Positions 13,133-25,111 of a DNA stretch of 64,000 bases are shown in pieces; within the stretch, counting starts at the first letter, position 1; each line of letters begins with the position of its first letter. Under the pieces are notes generated by a model. It saw nothing but the letters and a program-made list of their open reading frames with translations. It made no database searches and was not told where the DNA came from. The position numbers and the translations under genes were made by a program. This DNA is from Ceratodon purpureus (Eukaryota; Streptophyta; Bryopsida; Pseudoditrichales; Ditrichaceae), in assembly GCA_014871385.1 (NCBI GenBank), contig CM026429.1:16410751-16474750 (forward strand), written 5' to 3'.

Positions 13133-16100
13133 ATGCCAGGGATGGAGGGGCAATCGGCGAGGGCGCCGTCGTCGGACGGGGAGTGCAGCAGCGAGGATGA
13201 TGAGACGAATTCGGTGGTGGCGAATGGGCGGGGGCGGAGGGGGATGTATCCGATGCCGCAGTCGCATTGGTTTCCGCGATCAATTTCCTTCGGGCCGTAT
13301 GTGGCGCCCCGCGGGGGCAGGGCGCGGGGCGGGGGGAATGTGCCGCCCAGGGGGGTGGCGCGGCCGCATGTCGGAGCCAATGCACCGCGCTTGCACATCC
13401 AGGTTACTCGCCCGGTGCGTTCTGCGTTGCTTGTGGTTTTTGGGCAGCTTCGTGTTTTTTTGTTGGTATTGGGTGTTTGGGTGTGGGATTGTGTTTCGTT
13501 CTTAGAGCGTCTGGCATTGCTAGATCAGGTGGTTGGCGCTTGCTGCTGGCCGAGCAATGCGTGGTTTTTGGGCGGGTGTTAGGTCCCGTGATGACAGGGT
13601 TGGTTTGCATGTTCGAGCTTTTATTGTGGGTGAGTCTGCGGTGAGAGCTTTTTTTTGGAGTGTTATCGTTGTTGTCAGTCTATCTTAACTGTTTTTGTTC
13701 GACATAGTTTTTAATTGCGTTTCTTTAATGTTGATGATGCAGTTGGCGTACAAGCTGACGAAAGATATTGTTGCTACTTATCAAAACTGCAATCCTGAAT
13801 TTGCATTTTCACCTGATCTGAATCCGAAGCGGTATCTGACTGCGCCATCGACGATCGTATCTGAGAATGGGCTTGATAATGAAAAGAACGATCTTGTTCT
13901 GTATTTCAATCAGGTCCTAGCAAATGATGATGGCACCCGCAGGTTAGTACAGGTTTACCTTCTGGAGGTCGTTTTAGGTTCATGTACTTGTAATTTGGAC
14001 TTAGAAGAGGTGCAATCTTTTTGTGGCTCGCTCATGCTTGATTTATGTTTGGTTTTTTGATGGTTTTGTTTTCGGCTTTAGACGGAATTTGGGATTTGTT
14101 TGAAAAGGATTGGGTTTAAGTGTGCTTGTAGCACTTCAGGCACGCATGGGTTTTGCTTATTGGTTTACTAGTGTTCGAATGAGTAATTCTTGCTTGGCTC
14201 CGTTTGCAGGTATGTTGTGAAGGATCTTGTCGGTTCAGGTACATTTGGGCAAGTAGCCAAATGCTTCACAGAGGAGACGAACGAGTATGTTGCAGTGAAG
14301 GTAATCAAGAACCTCCCAGCTTACTACACTCAAGCACGGTTTGAGATCGGGATACTCCACATGGTAAGTTATTAACTTCGGCTCAGTTACTGCTCTGACC
14401 GTTTTGTCGGAGTGAAACTGTCGGGAAAGGAGTTTGTCGGAATTAGTTCTTATTTAATCAGAAGGAATTATTATCTGTGACTTTCAATAACAGTCAATAG
14501 TTTATTATCCTGGCAAAGAGTGAGAGGAATCGAAGACTGCCAATTTCTCGCAGCTAGAATAATTAGTTCAGACTCAGCTGAGGGCAATACACTGACATGC
14601 AAGTTTTGCCTTGTGGACAGCTGAATAAGGAATACGACCCAGATGATAAGTTTCACATCGTTCGATGCATAGACCACTTCCAGCACCACGGCCATCTTTG
14701 CATCGTGTTTGAACTACTCACTGAGAATCTGTGAGTATATTCCCCAAAACTTTTATCACCTGTTCATGCAATATGATCATTAGTTTCAGGTCGCAGTTAG
14801 AAAAATCAGGTGGCGTGTCGACAGACGTGCTTATGGATAGTTGTACTGTATGTGAGTTTGACAGGGAAGATTGTTCTGGAACCTTTGAATTCAGTCTCTG
14901 AAGCAAGCGAAACCCTTTGATGCTTCTCGCGTTTTCGTTGATTATTAAGTGATGTTTTTATTTACTTTTGATATTTCGTTTCTTACAGTCTCATTACTCC
15001 TTTTTGTAACCTAGGTATGAGCTCTTGAAGAAAACCAACTTGAAGGGCATGTCGCTGGTGTTGGTGCGAATGTTCACGAAACAGGTACCATTTCTTGTTC
15101 ATCGACACTGATTACGGGTAGAGATGGAAGTGTTTAGTTTTCCTTGGTAGCGTTCGAAACAGTTCAGTTGTGCAATGTCCCGGGATTTGTTCCATGAAGG
15201 ATACATGCGTTGCAGTCGCTTGCTTGAAGCGATTTCTGGCACAATTTCACTCTACAAGTGTGCAATTTGTTTGAAGTTACAAATTCTTGAATGTTCTAAC
15301 GAATTGCATTCTCACTGTTCACAGTTGCTGAAATCACTGAGTCTGCTCCGGGAGGCTAGAGTTATCCATTGTGATTTGAAGCCTGAGAACATTCTTCTCA
15401 TTGAGAGGTAATTAAAAGTTATTCCACTTTCTGCCCACCGTTGTGTATCGTTTACATGGACATTTTCGACTGTGAAGCATTTCTCCTTCGATTTGTCAGA
15501 GGTTTTCTTGGTAGGTAGGGAGTGGGAACTTGAACAGCGCAGCGGCATCCACTTTATCTGTGTTACTGGACTGTTATGTCAAAACTCCTTTTTATATTTT
15601 AGGCTTCATTTGATACCGACCTTTTTACTTCTTTGCTAGTGTTTTTCTGGTTGCTACTGGGTTCCGTTTTAGTTTTCAGTAATGTTTACATCAGTTCTGT
15701 GGCCTTGCATTATTGCAGCGTTTGAAAGATTTTTGTTGTAAAAAGTGTTTAACACGTGCCCAGCTAATCCATTCTATTCTTTGCCTCAGTTTTCGGTCAG
15801 CGGATTTGAAACTTATCGATTTCGGCTCAGCGTGTAAGGAAGACCAAACGGTGTACACCTACATACAGGTAAAGTCCCGTGTTCTGTTTGGAGCAATGCA
15901 GTTTGATATCTGTAATTGTCTCTGTAGTTTCGTTTGTGTGTACAGTTTGGCGTTGTCGATTTTATGCTATATATCATTGACTGGCTACGTATGCTGACTC
16001 CAATTGTGGTTTTGAATTTCTGCAGAGTCGGTTTTACAGGTCTCCGGAGGTGCTACTCGGTCACCGGTATAATACAGCTATCGATATGTGGTCCTTAGGG

Positions 16101-18853
16101 TGTGTGGCTGCTGAGCTATTCCTGGGCCTTCCCCTGTTCCCTGGAGCTTGCGACTTTGACATGTTACTCTTTATGAAGGAGAAACTCGAGTATGATTTTT
16201 GCTCTGATACTTTGTAGATTATGTTTTGAATTATCCGCGATTCGCTCACTTATTGTTGTAATTATGTGGTTACTCTTATGAATGCTTCTATTAGATTTGA
16301 ATAGTTAGATGCCAGAGATGGTGGATAATCAGATTGCTTTGCGTCCCTTTTGGTCGACGTTTCCTGTCACCTTGGAAATTGATACATGATTTATGTGATG
16401 TTACAGGAGTCAACCGGCGGATCACATATTGAGGAATGCCAAGTACACAAACAAGTTTTTTAAGCTGCTCACAGCTGCTCCTCATTCTGATCATAATCAC
16501 AGTGCTTATCAGCTTCTTTCACCGGAGGAATACGAAACAGTATGTTTGATATTTTTTATTGTTGGATTTGGTGAACTGATATAATTCTGCTGTTGCATGT
16601 TTCTTATGGTTTGTCCACACACAAAACCTTAATAATTTTTCATTTACTTTCAAAAATGTGTCTTGATTATCGGATTTTAACTTCACACAATATTCAGTAA
16701 TCCTGCAACATACGATTCAGTGTGATGATTCAATTTGTTGTGGCTGGTGCAGCGGCATAGGAAGAAGCCCGAGATCGGGAGGAGGTACTTTCATGGTACT
16801 CTCTCGGAAGCCATAATGGGGTATCCCATGAAACCCATGTCATTGGCTGATCAAAACAAAGAGATACGAACTCGGGAAAGCTTTGTGGACTTTCTGAGAG
16901 GTCTAATCGAGTGTGATCCAAGGAAAAGATGGTCACCTCAGCAGGCAGCCCAACACCCATTCATCACAGATGAGCCTTACACCGGACCTTACGTTCCTGT
17001 GCCGGAGACTCCAAGAACGCCTGTTAATCAGAGTCTTCTTATAGACCATAGAGGCGCGGCAGGGCATTGGGTTGGTGCTGGCCTCTCTCCTCAAGTTGGA
17101 GGCTTAAACCCTGGCCCTCGGTATGCTGCGAGTCCTCAGCAGCATACAAATCACTTTTCACGAGCAAGTAGTTATGGTAGTGCAGGAAGTTTTGGAAGTT
17201 TTGGAGACGGTCTTGTAATGGAAAGTAACTTTGAAAGCTACGTGGACGATTCCGGTGCACATGTCATGGGAATGAATGGTCATGCATCCACTGTAGGTAG
17301 TTCCCCGGATTCTAATTGGCAAGGGAGACCATTTGTACCCTCTTTGCATCCTCAGCATCCAGTTTTCAACCAGATGAGAGCTTTAAATCTCGGAGCCAGT
17401 CCATCTTTGAACCTTGGAGCCAGTCCATCTCAGTTTGGAAACCAAGGTCTCTATCAACTATCTCCTGGTCCTTACGGTGCCTCACCGGGAGGCTCGTTTC
17501 CTTCATCTCCAGCATCAAGTTTCTCTCAGTTCAATGGCTCACAGCAAGGCTCTCCAAATCGGTATGGTCCTGGTCCAGCTTCACCTGCACGTCTGTTAGA
17601 AACCGCCGTTGTTAACGCAAGTGCTGCTGCGCAACATCATTTTCATAGGAGGCGGTGGCAACCACCCCCTCCTTTAAGTGGACATGGACAGCAGCAGCCG
17701 TCGCCGCAAGATCTAGCACATTGGTCTAGGCTTCAGCATGGCAATGCAAACGGGAATGTGGATGCAAGCCCCAACATTGCTCCTGATGGTCAGAGTGGCT
17801 TTCGGAGGGGTGCCCCTCCAGTTCCCCACTCTCGGTCTGGTAGGGGTGTTGGAAGCTCTGGAGTTTCTCAGGTGCCGCGGTCGTCGGCATCTTATGCTCC
17901 AGGCACTTTGGGTGCCTATCTATCACCCGGAAGTTCCATGGACGCTGCCGACGAGGATTCAGCAATTGATCCTCATTGGGATCCTGATTTTGCTGACGAA
18001 CTTCTCCAAGAAGATGCCCATGACGTTGGTGCCACATCGAGAAGGACGTCTGTAGGTCGATTGAGCAACTGCTCAAGCTTGGACGGCACAAGTCCTGCGT
18101 CCTCCCACAGCTCGGCATCAGGTTATCGTCAGAAGCCTTCCCACTTCTCCTCCACGCAGACGTCTCCAAGTCGACTTGGGCCCCAAACACCTCAGTATGG
18201 GCAGCAGCAGCGTCAGCTAGGTCATCACCACCAACAGTCACAGAATTTGAGGCAGCAAGTCTCTCCTGAACAGACTCCTCTTCATCCACATCACGGAGCA
18301 AGGAGGCACATGCCTGCGGAAGTGGGTTCTGCAGTTTCTGGAACAGCATCGTTCCAACAGCGTCAGCAGTTTCAATTTCAGCAGCAGCAACTTCAGAATT
18401 CATACAATCAGCATGGAAGTCTTTTGCCATCCCCCCAAAAAGATTGCAGGCTACCGCAAATGGGGAATGTTTATCCTCCTAATGCCATGGCAACTGCGAA
18501 TTCTCCCATCGCAATGACTGCAGGTATAGGGCATCCAATGCATGCTGCACAACAGCAGCGTTATTATGGTGGGGAGGATCTTCATCAGTTTGCGGGTGGA
18601 TTTCAACACCAGTATTTTGCGAATGACCTCTACGGTGAGCAGTTTGAGTGTTCCCTAAAGTTTCAGCAGTTAGTTCGCTGAACTCATTTTTTCAGATTGA
18701 GTGTTATGAGTTGACATGTTGTAGCTAATTTACCAAGTACTGATAGTGTTGCCACTTCATTGATGGTTTTCTATACACCCCTGCAGTGCACGACATTGAT
18801 TCTGTATTCTTTGGATTTCAGGACCAAAGCCCCCCATGCCAGGTCGACGATAA
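13133..18853 (+). CDS. YAK1: YAK1-type dual-specificity (DYRK family) protein kinase
   Basis: Eleven exons: 13133-13414, 13743-13942, 14210-14363, 14621-14730, 15015-15084, 15325-15407, 15790-15868, 16026-16189, 16407-16539, 16753-18634 and 18822-18853. They join in frame to give 1062 residues. The pre-kinase segment ([20 protein letters not shown]) is typical of plant YAK1. Kinase marks: glycine loop GSGTFGQV (169-176), lysine in VAVK (K191), catalytic loop HCDLKPEN (from H287), DFGSAC (from D310), and activation-loop [13 protein letters not shown], where Y324 corresponds to the tyrosine DYRKs autophosphorylate. The domain closes with [16 protein letters not shown]. The long last main exon is rich in S, G, P and Q and presumably disordered. 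A short last exon adding PKPPMPGRR is predicted from a strong GTGAGC donor at 18635; without that splice the frame would stop at 18681. YAK1 is a growth-restraining kinase acting downstream of TOR in plants (family knowledge). Confidence 0.93.
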
Positions 18854-21537
18854 ATTAGGACTCTGATATGACCCATTAGATCAGTCATCGTAATCTGATA
18901 ACATTTTGATGCTTGGATAAGCACAACTATGTGGAAGGATAAAAGCAGAGACCGAGGAGCTTGGGCACATAAGGCCTAATCCTAGGCGTGTATGACACTC
19001 TGACTTTTCGCGAAGCTTCAACGATCACTTGGAACAGATATATTAGACACTCTTACAGGTATGCTACTAGAGTGGCATGATGAACCTGGGTTAATTGGTT
19101 GGTTTTTCTTTAGTTTCAACTTTCGATAGCCCGGTGTTATGTGCTGCGGATTTGTTACAGTTTTACTAGTCGTCGTGCCTCATAAATTTGGCTGTTTTGT
19201 TGTGTAGGCTACGCGACCATTTAAGTTCGAAGACGTCATCCTATGATGCCTGTTGACAAGTTCGGCAAGACAGCGCTTTGGACTCAATGCTCTTTAGCCT
19301 GCTTCTGCGTGATCATCTGGGCCAAAAGTGGATTCAGGTTTCTGTTTGGTGGCCTCAAATCTCTTATTAGTCTCTGCACGCTCCCATCATTGAATGCTGT
19401 GTTTGGATATTCCCTTAGCATATCTGCTGTGAAACAGCAGATTATCGATTGTGTGGTGATGGCTTTGCTTGCCCACCCCTTTACAGATGCAGAGAGTTAG
19501 TCTTACAAAACATCAGCATTTGGATGATTTGTAATCAGGCAAGGTTCTATTTTAAATTATGAGCTACTCTCTATTGTTATCCCCTCACAATTTCAAATTT
19601 ATGAAATGGTCGTATTATTTTGTTGTTAGCACATCAAAGTTTGAAAGCGGTTCCGAGTGGGAATCGTTGCTACGAGATAGAAGTTTTCAAAGTTCGTAGA
19701 GCCTTCGGATTGACAGCAGGAGAGAAATACCCAAAGTTGTAGGAACCCAAAAATGACTCGAGGATGGAACCATTCCTTGTTATTTTGTAACCTTCATTGA
19801 CTATTTGTATGACTTATTCAATACCAACACCATTTCGGTGATCACTAATTTTATTCTGCATATCTCCTCAGTTATTTTATATGGTGGAAGTCAGAGGGAA
19901 CATTGCAAGTTTGCTCATGAGATAAGACTGCACTGCTGGCAGTTTCGTAATTCCAGTTGGAGAAATAGTGTCCAAATCCATGTACCTGATTACTCAGGAT
20001 ACCACTTGCAGATAGATTTGAGACAAGCAAATGAACGCACCAAACTAAAAAGACTCGTGGGGTCCAATTAGTTCTCAATATTATTCTGGATCCACTCTTG
20101 CCACTCTCAAGTAATGATTCACGTCCTAGTGATCGAGGAGCAGGTTTACTGTCTTGGAATTCAATCTATCAGGCTCTGCATTCAAGAGTTTGCCATCCAC
20201 TGAAGTAACGCAGAAATCATATGCACCTCTGGATCGTGCTGAAGCATATGATATTGCACAAGCACATAGCATTTTAATATCATAATTTGGATTATTTCGG
20301 ACGCCACTGAAAAAAATGTACAACCAAAATCTGCGGCGTGTCACACAAGAGATCTCATCTTTGTGTTGGACGAACAGTACTGTGTCACCTAGCGGCCTGT
20401 GATTCGACACCATGGTGGTACATGATTATTTGAACATTCATATTATAAAGTTATGGATTTGAATTGTTGCGACGCACTTTGGATCAGTTGTTTCACAAGT
20501 TAATGCTTTGCAATTTGTGTACCTGTGTAAGCAATTCAAACTTACGATCAATTTCCTAGTAATATTAGTATGACAACTTACTCATAGCAAGTTCATTAAA
20601 AGAGATCATTTGTTTTTTAATTGCAGGTGGATACGAAGTTTTAATTTCAGATGCAAGTATGATAAATTATGGCAATGATCATCTATTAAAGATGCAACTA
20701 CCATTACGATTTCAACCAACTTCTGCCCATACCTCCACTAAGTACCAAATCTACCAACAATCATTTCAGGCACCAGCTGAAGGTGATCTACTCTCCATGT
20801 ATCTTCTCAACAGAACATTACATCTGAACCCTAAGAATGGACTGCAAAATATCATCACAAATAATTTTTACAAATAAGGCACCACATACTTAGTTATAAG
20901 GTGCTCAGACTCAATACATTGTCCAAATATGAAACTTGTGTCAACAATGTCTATCTGTAAACCTCGGCTCTGAAGTTCTTTACTGATCAAGAACATATTT
21001 GGGCACTCGAGTTTTTCAGTTCAAGTTACTTTCAGTTATTTTCTCGTCCAGGTTCACTTGATGTGCTATGAATACGGAGCATGAGTTATAATTTCACGAA
21101 ATTAAAAGGCTGTAATAAGAACACTGGCGAGCTGGTATCTCGGAATCATGCATGCTACTGCAAGATCTAACGAAAACGAGTACCAATATACCTTCAACCA
21201 GAAAGGCATGCTACATCAAGTTCATTACTCTTTACATTCTTCTGGATACGAAACAGATCTTCCTTGAATCAGATAACCCAGTTCAGATTGATAAATATTC
21301 CATGTTTACAGAAAGTTAACTCTGTCATCTCCTTGCATCTCCGAGCTTGAAGTCCGAAGGACAGTGCGTGATTCGCTACTTTGGATCCCATGGACAAAAT
21401 TCAATCAAATCTACACTGCAATCAACTGCACATCTACATTTACAACATATATATTGAATCTCTACATGTAATTAACTGGCCAGAGATCAAGCATCTCAAT
21501 TTCTCAAAGATCAACCACCACTGTTACCCAAAGATGT
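18854..21537. other. Spacer between convergent YAK1 and NTF2-like genes
   Basis: Probably holds the YAK1 3' UTR (an 85-codon open frame at 19243-19500 resembles nothing known) and the far end of the NTF2-like transcript. No tRNA, repeat array or further gene was recognised. Confidence 0.4.
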
Positions 21538-22234
21538 CTAGGAGACCTTTTTCAGCGACTCTTGTTTCAGAACATCAAACGTTTGTTTCAGAACATCAAA
21601 ACCTTGTTTCAGGACATCGAACGTCGCTGCCAGCAAACTCCCGAGCACGTTGCGGATCATGTCCGATTCGTAGAGTGGCCCGATGATGGGAATCAAGGTC
21701 AGCAGTGGAGCCCGCTCGAAATAATCTCGCTGCACCTTGATTTTCTTCACCGTCCTGCCTCCCTGTCAGCCGATTGCACATTGCGTAAAGTATGAAAACC
21801 AAAGCCCAATCTGCAGATCAGAAGCATGAAACTTCAAGCAAGAGCAGGAAGACGAATCAGAGTTGGAGAGGAAGAGCTGATAGGATTACCTCGATTTTGT
21901 GATCCTCTAGTTCGAGGAGGACGAGGAACTTGAGGGCCGAGAGAGGCAGGAAGTGGAGGGGACGAACGAAGACCGACAAGCGGAGAGTGAGGGCGTTGGC
22001 CTGCTTGTCGTAGGTGATCTTCTGAAACTCCACGCTCTGGTAGCTGACAAGGCACTCCGCTATGTTGTAGATGGCGATCAGGTCCTTCACACCGCCGGTT
22101 GTGTTGATGTAGTAGTGAGTGAACTCCACATCCTCCGTGAAGTACTTGCGCAGCACGGCTGCTTGCCGCTCAAACGTCGGCTTCTCCACCAGCCCTCGCA
22201 CCACGTCCACGATTTCCTTCGCTGGATTCTGCAT
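21538..22234 (-). CDS. Small NTF2-like (SigF-like NTF2-like) domain protein
   Basis: Two exons, 21890-22234 and 21538-21762, give 189 residues. The join KIE/GGRT keeps the frame. The protein begins MQNPAKEIVDVVRGLVEK, then KYFTEDVEFTHYY, a hydrophobic FVRPLHFLPLSALKFLVLLELED strand region, and an APLLTLIPIIGPLY segment near the C-terminus. This order resembles the SigF-like NTF2-like family described in fungi and plants: a cone-shaped fold of unknown biochemical role with a hydrophobic tail that may associate with membranes. The C-terminus ends in three tandem FDVLKQ heptads followed by ESLKKVS. The gene converges with YAK1 and lies 383 bp downstream of the same-strand lectin kinase. Fold assignment is by recalled resemblance; function is unknown. 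Confidence 0.75.
21563..21625 (-). repeat. Three 21-bp tandem units inside a coding exon
   Basis: Plus-strand units beginning TGTTTCAG.ACATC.AA start at 21563, 21584 and 21605. Read on the minus strand they encode three FDVLKQ heptads (spacers G and T) near the C-terminus of the NTF2-like protein. The length of 21 keeps frame, consistent with expansion by slippage. Confidence 0.9.
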
Positions 22235-22617
22235 CTTGGTAAGGCTGCGACTCTAACACACTTCCAACACTCTTGTGCAGCTTGTGCGGTTGTACTCCTC
22301 TCTCTCGTAATTGCCAAGCCAGGCTCACTACAACTGCAAATCGATTTATTCATCGCCCGGCCATAACCAAGCAAGAGAGATCAGACTGTCTAAGTTCTTA
22401 AAGACAGAAGAATAGGAAAGTTTGTTTCGACTTTCTAAAGTGGAAGGTTGCATGTGCTTGGAATGCATGAGTTCCATGGGATAACTGAAGTGATCCTCCT
22501 TTTGCATGCTTCCATTCTGCAGTTGGTGATTGCCACCATGACTACCTCTTTCAAAGACTCAAAAGCATTCATACTCATTACTGAGAGACAGACATTCATA
22601 CACAGCTGCAAATCCAT
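22235..22617. other. Short spacer between NTF2-like gene and lectin kinase gene
   Basis: 383 bp with no recognisable gene or repeat. It must contain the lectin kinase 3' UTR and the NTF2-like promoter, both being transcribed leftward. Confidence 0.4.
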
Positions 22618-25111
22618 CTATGCAGTATGAAAAGACTCGGCAGAACTTGTACTCCAAGAGCCTGGCCGGTCGTGTGACGACGTTCTGTGTGTGTCGACAC
22701 CAACGATGGGTTTGAATGGGGGCACATGGGGCAGGCTCACGTCGCCGTTTAGCATCAGAAGCACTTGCCGCATGGAAGGTCTCTCTCCCGGACTGGGGTG
22801 AGAGCACAGCAGCCCCAAACACAGCACTTTCGTCATTTCATCGGCATCATACATGCCTGCGAGGTTGGGGTCTGCGGTGTTGAGAATCTGTGAGTTTCCC
22901 CACATCTCCCACACATGGTCTACCAACAATACAACGACTTCATTGTCGTGATAGATGGGTTTCTTTCCGCAGGCCACCTCAAGAAGGAAAGCGCCGAAGC
23001 TGTATACATCCGTCTGCTCGGTTTGCTTGCCTGACATCCACAATGATGGGCATGTGAATACATTGAACTAATGCTGCAAAGAATTCTAGACACAAACCAA
23101 AGCAGGGAATAAATAATATGACACAACGTTAAATCCCAGAAGATGAGAGAAGCGTTAACACCTGTATGAAAGCCGTGAGTGCCGAGTTCTGGGGCAAGGT
23201 AACCGAAAGTGCCTGCGACGTTGGTGCTTTCAGGGGTCAACAAACTGTGGTTGTAAGATCGTGCTAAGCCGAAATCTCCTAAGCGTAAATTGAACTTGGC
23301 ATCCAGCATTACGTTGGCTGATTTCACATCTCGGTGGATGATTCGCTCTTCACATTCAGTATGCAGATACACGAGTGCTGTGGCTACATCGACAATAACC
23401 TTGAACCTGCACATCAACAGCGCCAAAAGAACACAACAAACGTCATCATCTGCAATCTTACCATCGTATGCTCTATGATGATATGGATATGGATTGAAAG
23501 GGTCACGTACCTTCGATCCCAAGGAAATTTGACCACTACATCATCGTTGTGAGACACGATATCCTGTCCGTGATCGGGTACACTTAGAATTTGATCATCT
23601 GTGATGGCCTGGTTACAGAACAGAAGCTTATCGAGGCTGCCATGAGGCATGTAATCATACACCAGCAACAACTCCCGTTTCTCGTGACACCAGCCTTGCA
23701 GTCTCACTAGATTCCGATGCCGAACCTTCCCTATGCTCATGATTTCTGCTAGAAACTCACGCTCGCCCTGACTGGAGTCCGGCGACACCCGCTTGATGGC
23801 CACGTCTTGTTTGTTCCCCGGCAAGAATCCCTTGTACACGCTCCCAAACCCCCCGCGTCCTAGAGCAAGTCTTGGATCGAAGTTTTTCGTAGCCAGCGCC
23901 AGTTCTTTGTAGGAGAACTTGTGGGGATCACCCACTCCCAGATCACCATCTTCAATATTGAATCTCCATTCGCGTCTTTCAATCTGCCGCCTTCTATACC
24001 GATAAAGTACAACAAGGATGATGAATACAGGTACTAGAGCAGCTAGTTCTATATATAGTGGATTTGGTCTGGCCGAACCACTGTTATGCGGGTTCAGGCA
24101 TTGCAAGGGGGAACTAGCAGGTGCAGGCGCCGTGGAGTTGGACACACTGAAACTCCAAGAATAAATTCCGTAGGTGAAATTCTTCAAATCCTCGCGGTAG
24201 TTTTCGGACCCGGGTCCCCAATATCCTGGTTGAGTCTGGTTGTAATTTGAGGATTGGGACGAAGTGAACCCCACACACATGTATTCACTCACCACAGTCG
24301 ACAGATCGATTGTTTGGCTCCATACATGATAACCTTGTGGACGCTCACTATCGCTCACAGGACATATTGTCTTATCTGTGATGTCAAGCGTGCTCACATT
24401 CAGCGTCTGTGACGAACCATCATAATCTATCCAGACTTGCAATTGCCAAAGTTGGATGTCGTCTTTTGGAGCCTGTAAGGAGGTTGACGAAATTGAATTC
24501 ATGCTGTTAACGTTGAGTCCGAGATGAAATCCTGATAACGGATCTGAAAATTCAGGGCTCTCGACAAAGTCAAATTCTACTGCAACAATGTGTGACTGAT
24601 TATTGCCATTTGAAGTTGCGTTCAGTAAGCCAAGGTAACCTTTCTCGCCGCCTGTACGATCGTCCGATGAGCACAAGGAACCCTGTTGAGTTGGAAGAAG
24701 GGCAAAGGTGAATCCTTCCAGAGCATTCTGTTGAGATGCTCCATAACCCCGTCGCTCTCTGGAAGGCGAGCCCAGCCACACCAATGCTACAAATTTCGTG
24801 CCGAACGAAAAGACAGAACCAGAACTTGCGTTGTCCTTGAATTGGATGGGCTTATCATGCAGAAACCGTGCAGTTGTTCCATCGTAAGACTTGAAACTGT
24901 GGGTTACATTGCCGTAAGAATATTTACAGAGTCCATCGCCTAAAATCAAATCATTACAATCGTCAATTGCCTGGTCGTAAGCTGTCAGATTATAAATGAA
25001 GCCAGTGGGCGAAGGCATTACTGGTGTGAGCCATTCAGCAGAATGGGGGTCCAGTAAAAAGACAATTACATATACCAGAAACACAGGGGGAACATGTTGA
25101 AGGAGTCCCAT
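22618..25111 (-). CDS. L-type lectin receptor-like protein kinase
   Basis: Three exons (23511-25111, 23162-23406, 22618-23030) join in frame to 752 residues. The chosen ATG gives MGLLQHVPPVFLVYVIVFLL, a clear signal peptide; an in-frame ATG at 25183 would hide it. A legume-lectin ectodomain follows (to about residue 290), with VAVEFDFVES, GLNVNSM and VWIDYDG in the order seen in plant LecRKs, many N-glycosylation sites, and a single membrane helix at about 353-370. The kinase has a GRGGFGSVYKG loop (418-428), VAIK (K440), HRDVKSAN (from H558) and LGDFGLA (D578), so it looks catalytically complete. GTFGYLAPE and DVYSFGAFLLEVACG are diagnostic of this family. Oddity: about 30 extra residues (about 498-528) lie between SLDKLLF and FPWDRR. 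These receptors sense extracellular signals, including extracellular nucleotides and pathogen cues in some members; the ligand here is unknown. Confidence 0.93.

Noticed and set aside
12498-13385. A 295-codon minus-strand open frame opposite the YAK1 leader and first exon
   Set aside because: Low-complexity P/S/T-rich shadow of GC-rich repeats, with no domain; the plus strand carries the conserved YAK1 exon.
17726-18430. A 234-codon minus-strand frame opposite the YAK1 last large exon
   Set aside because: Shadow of the Q/S/G-rich YAK1 tail; no domain recognised.
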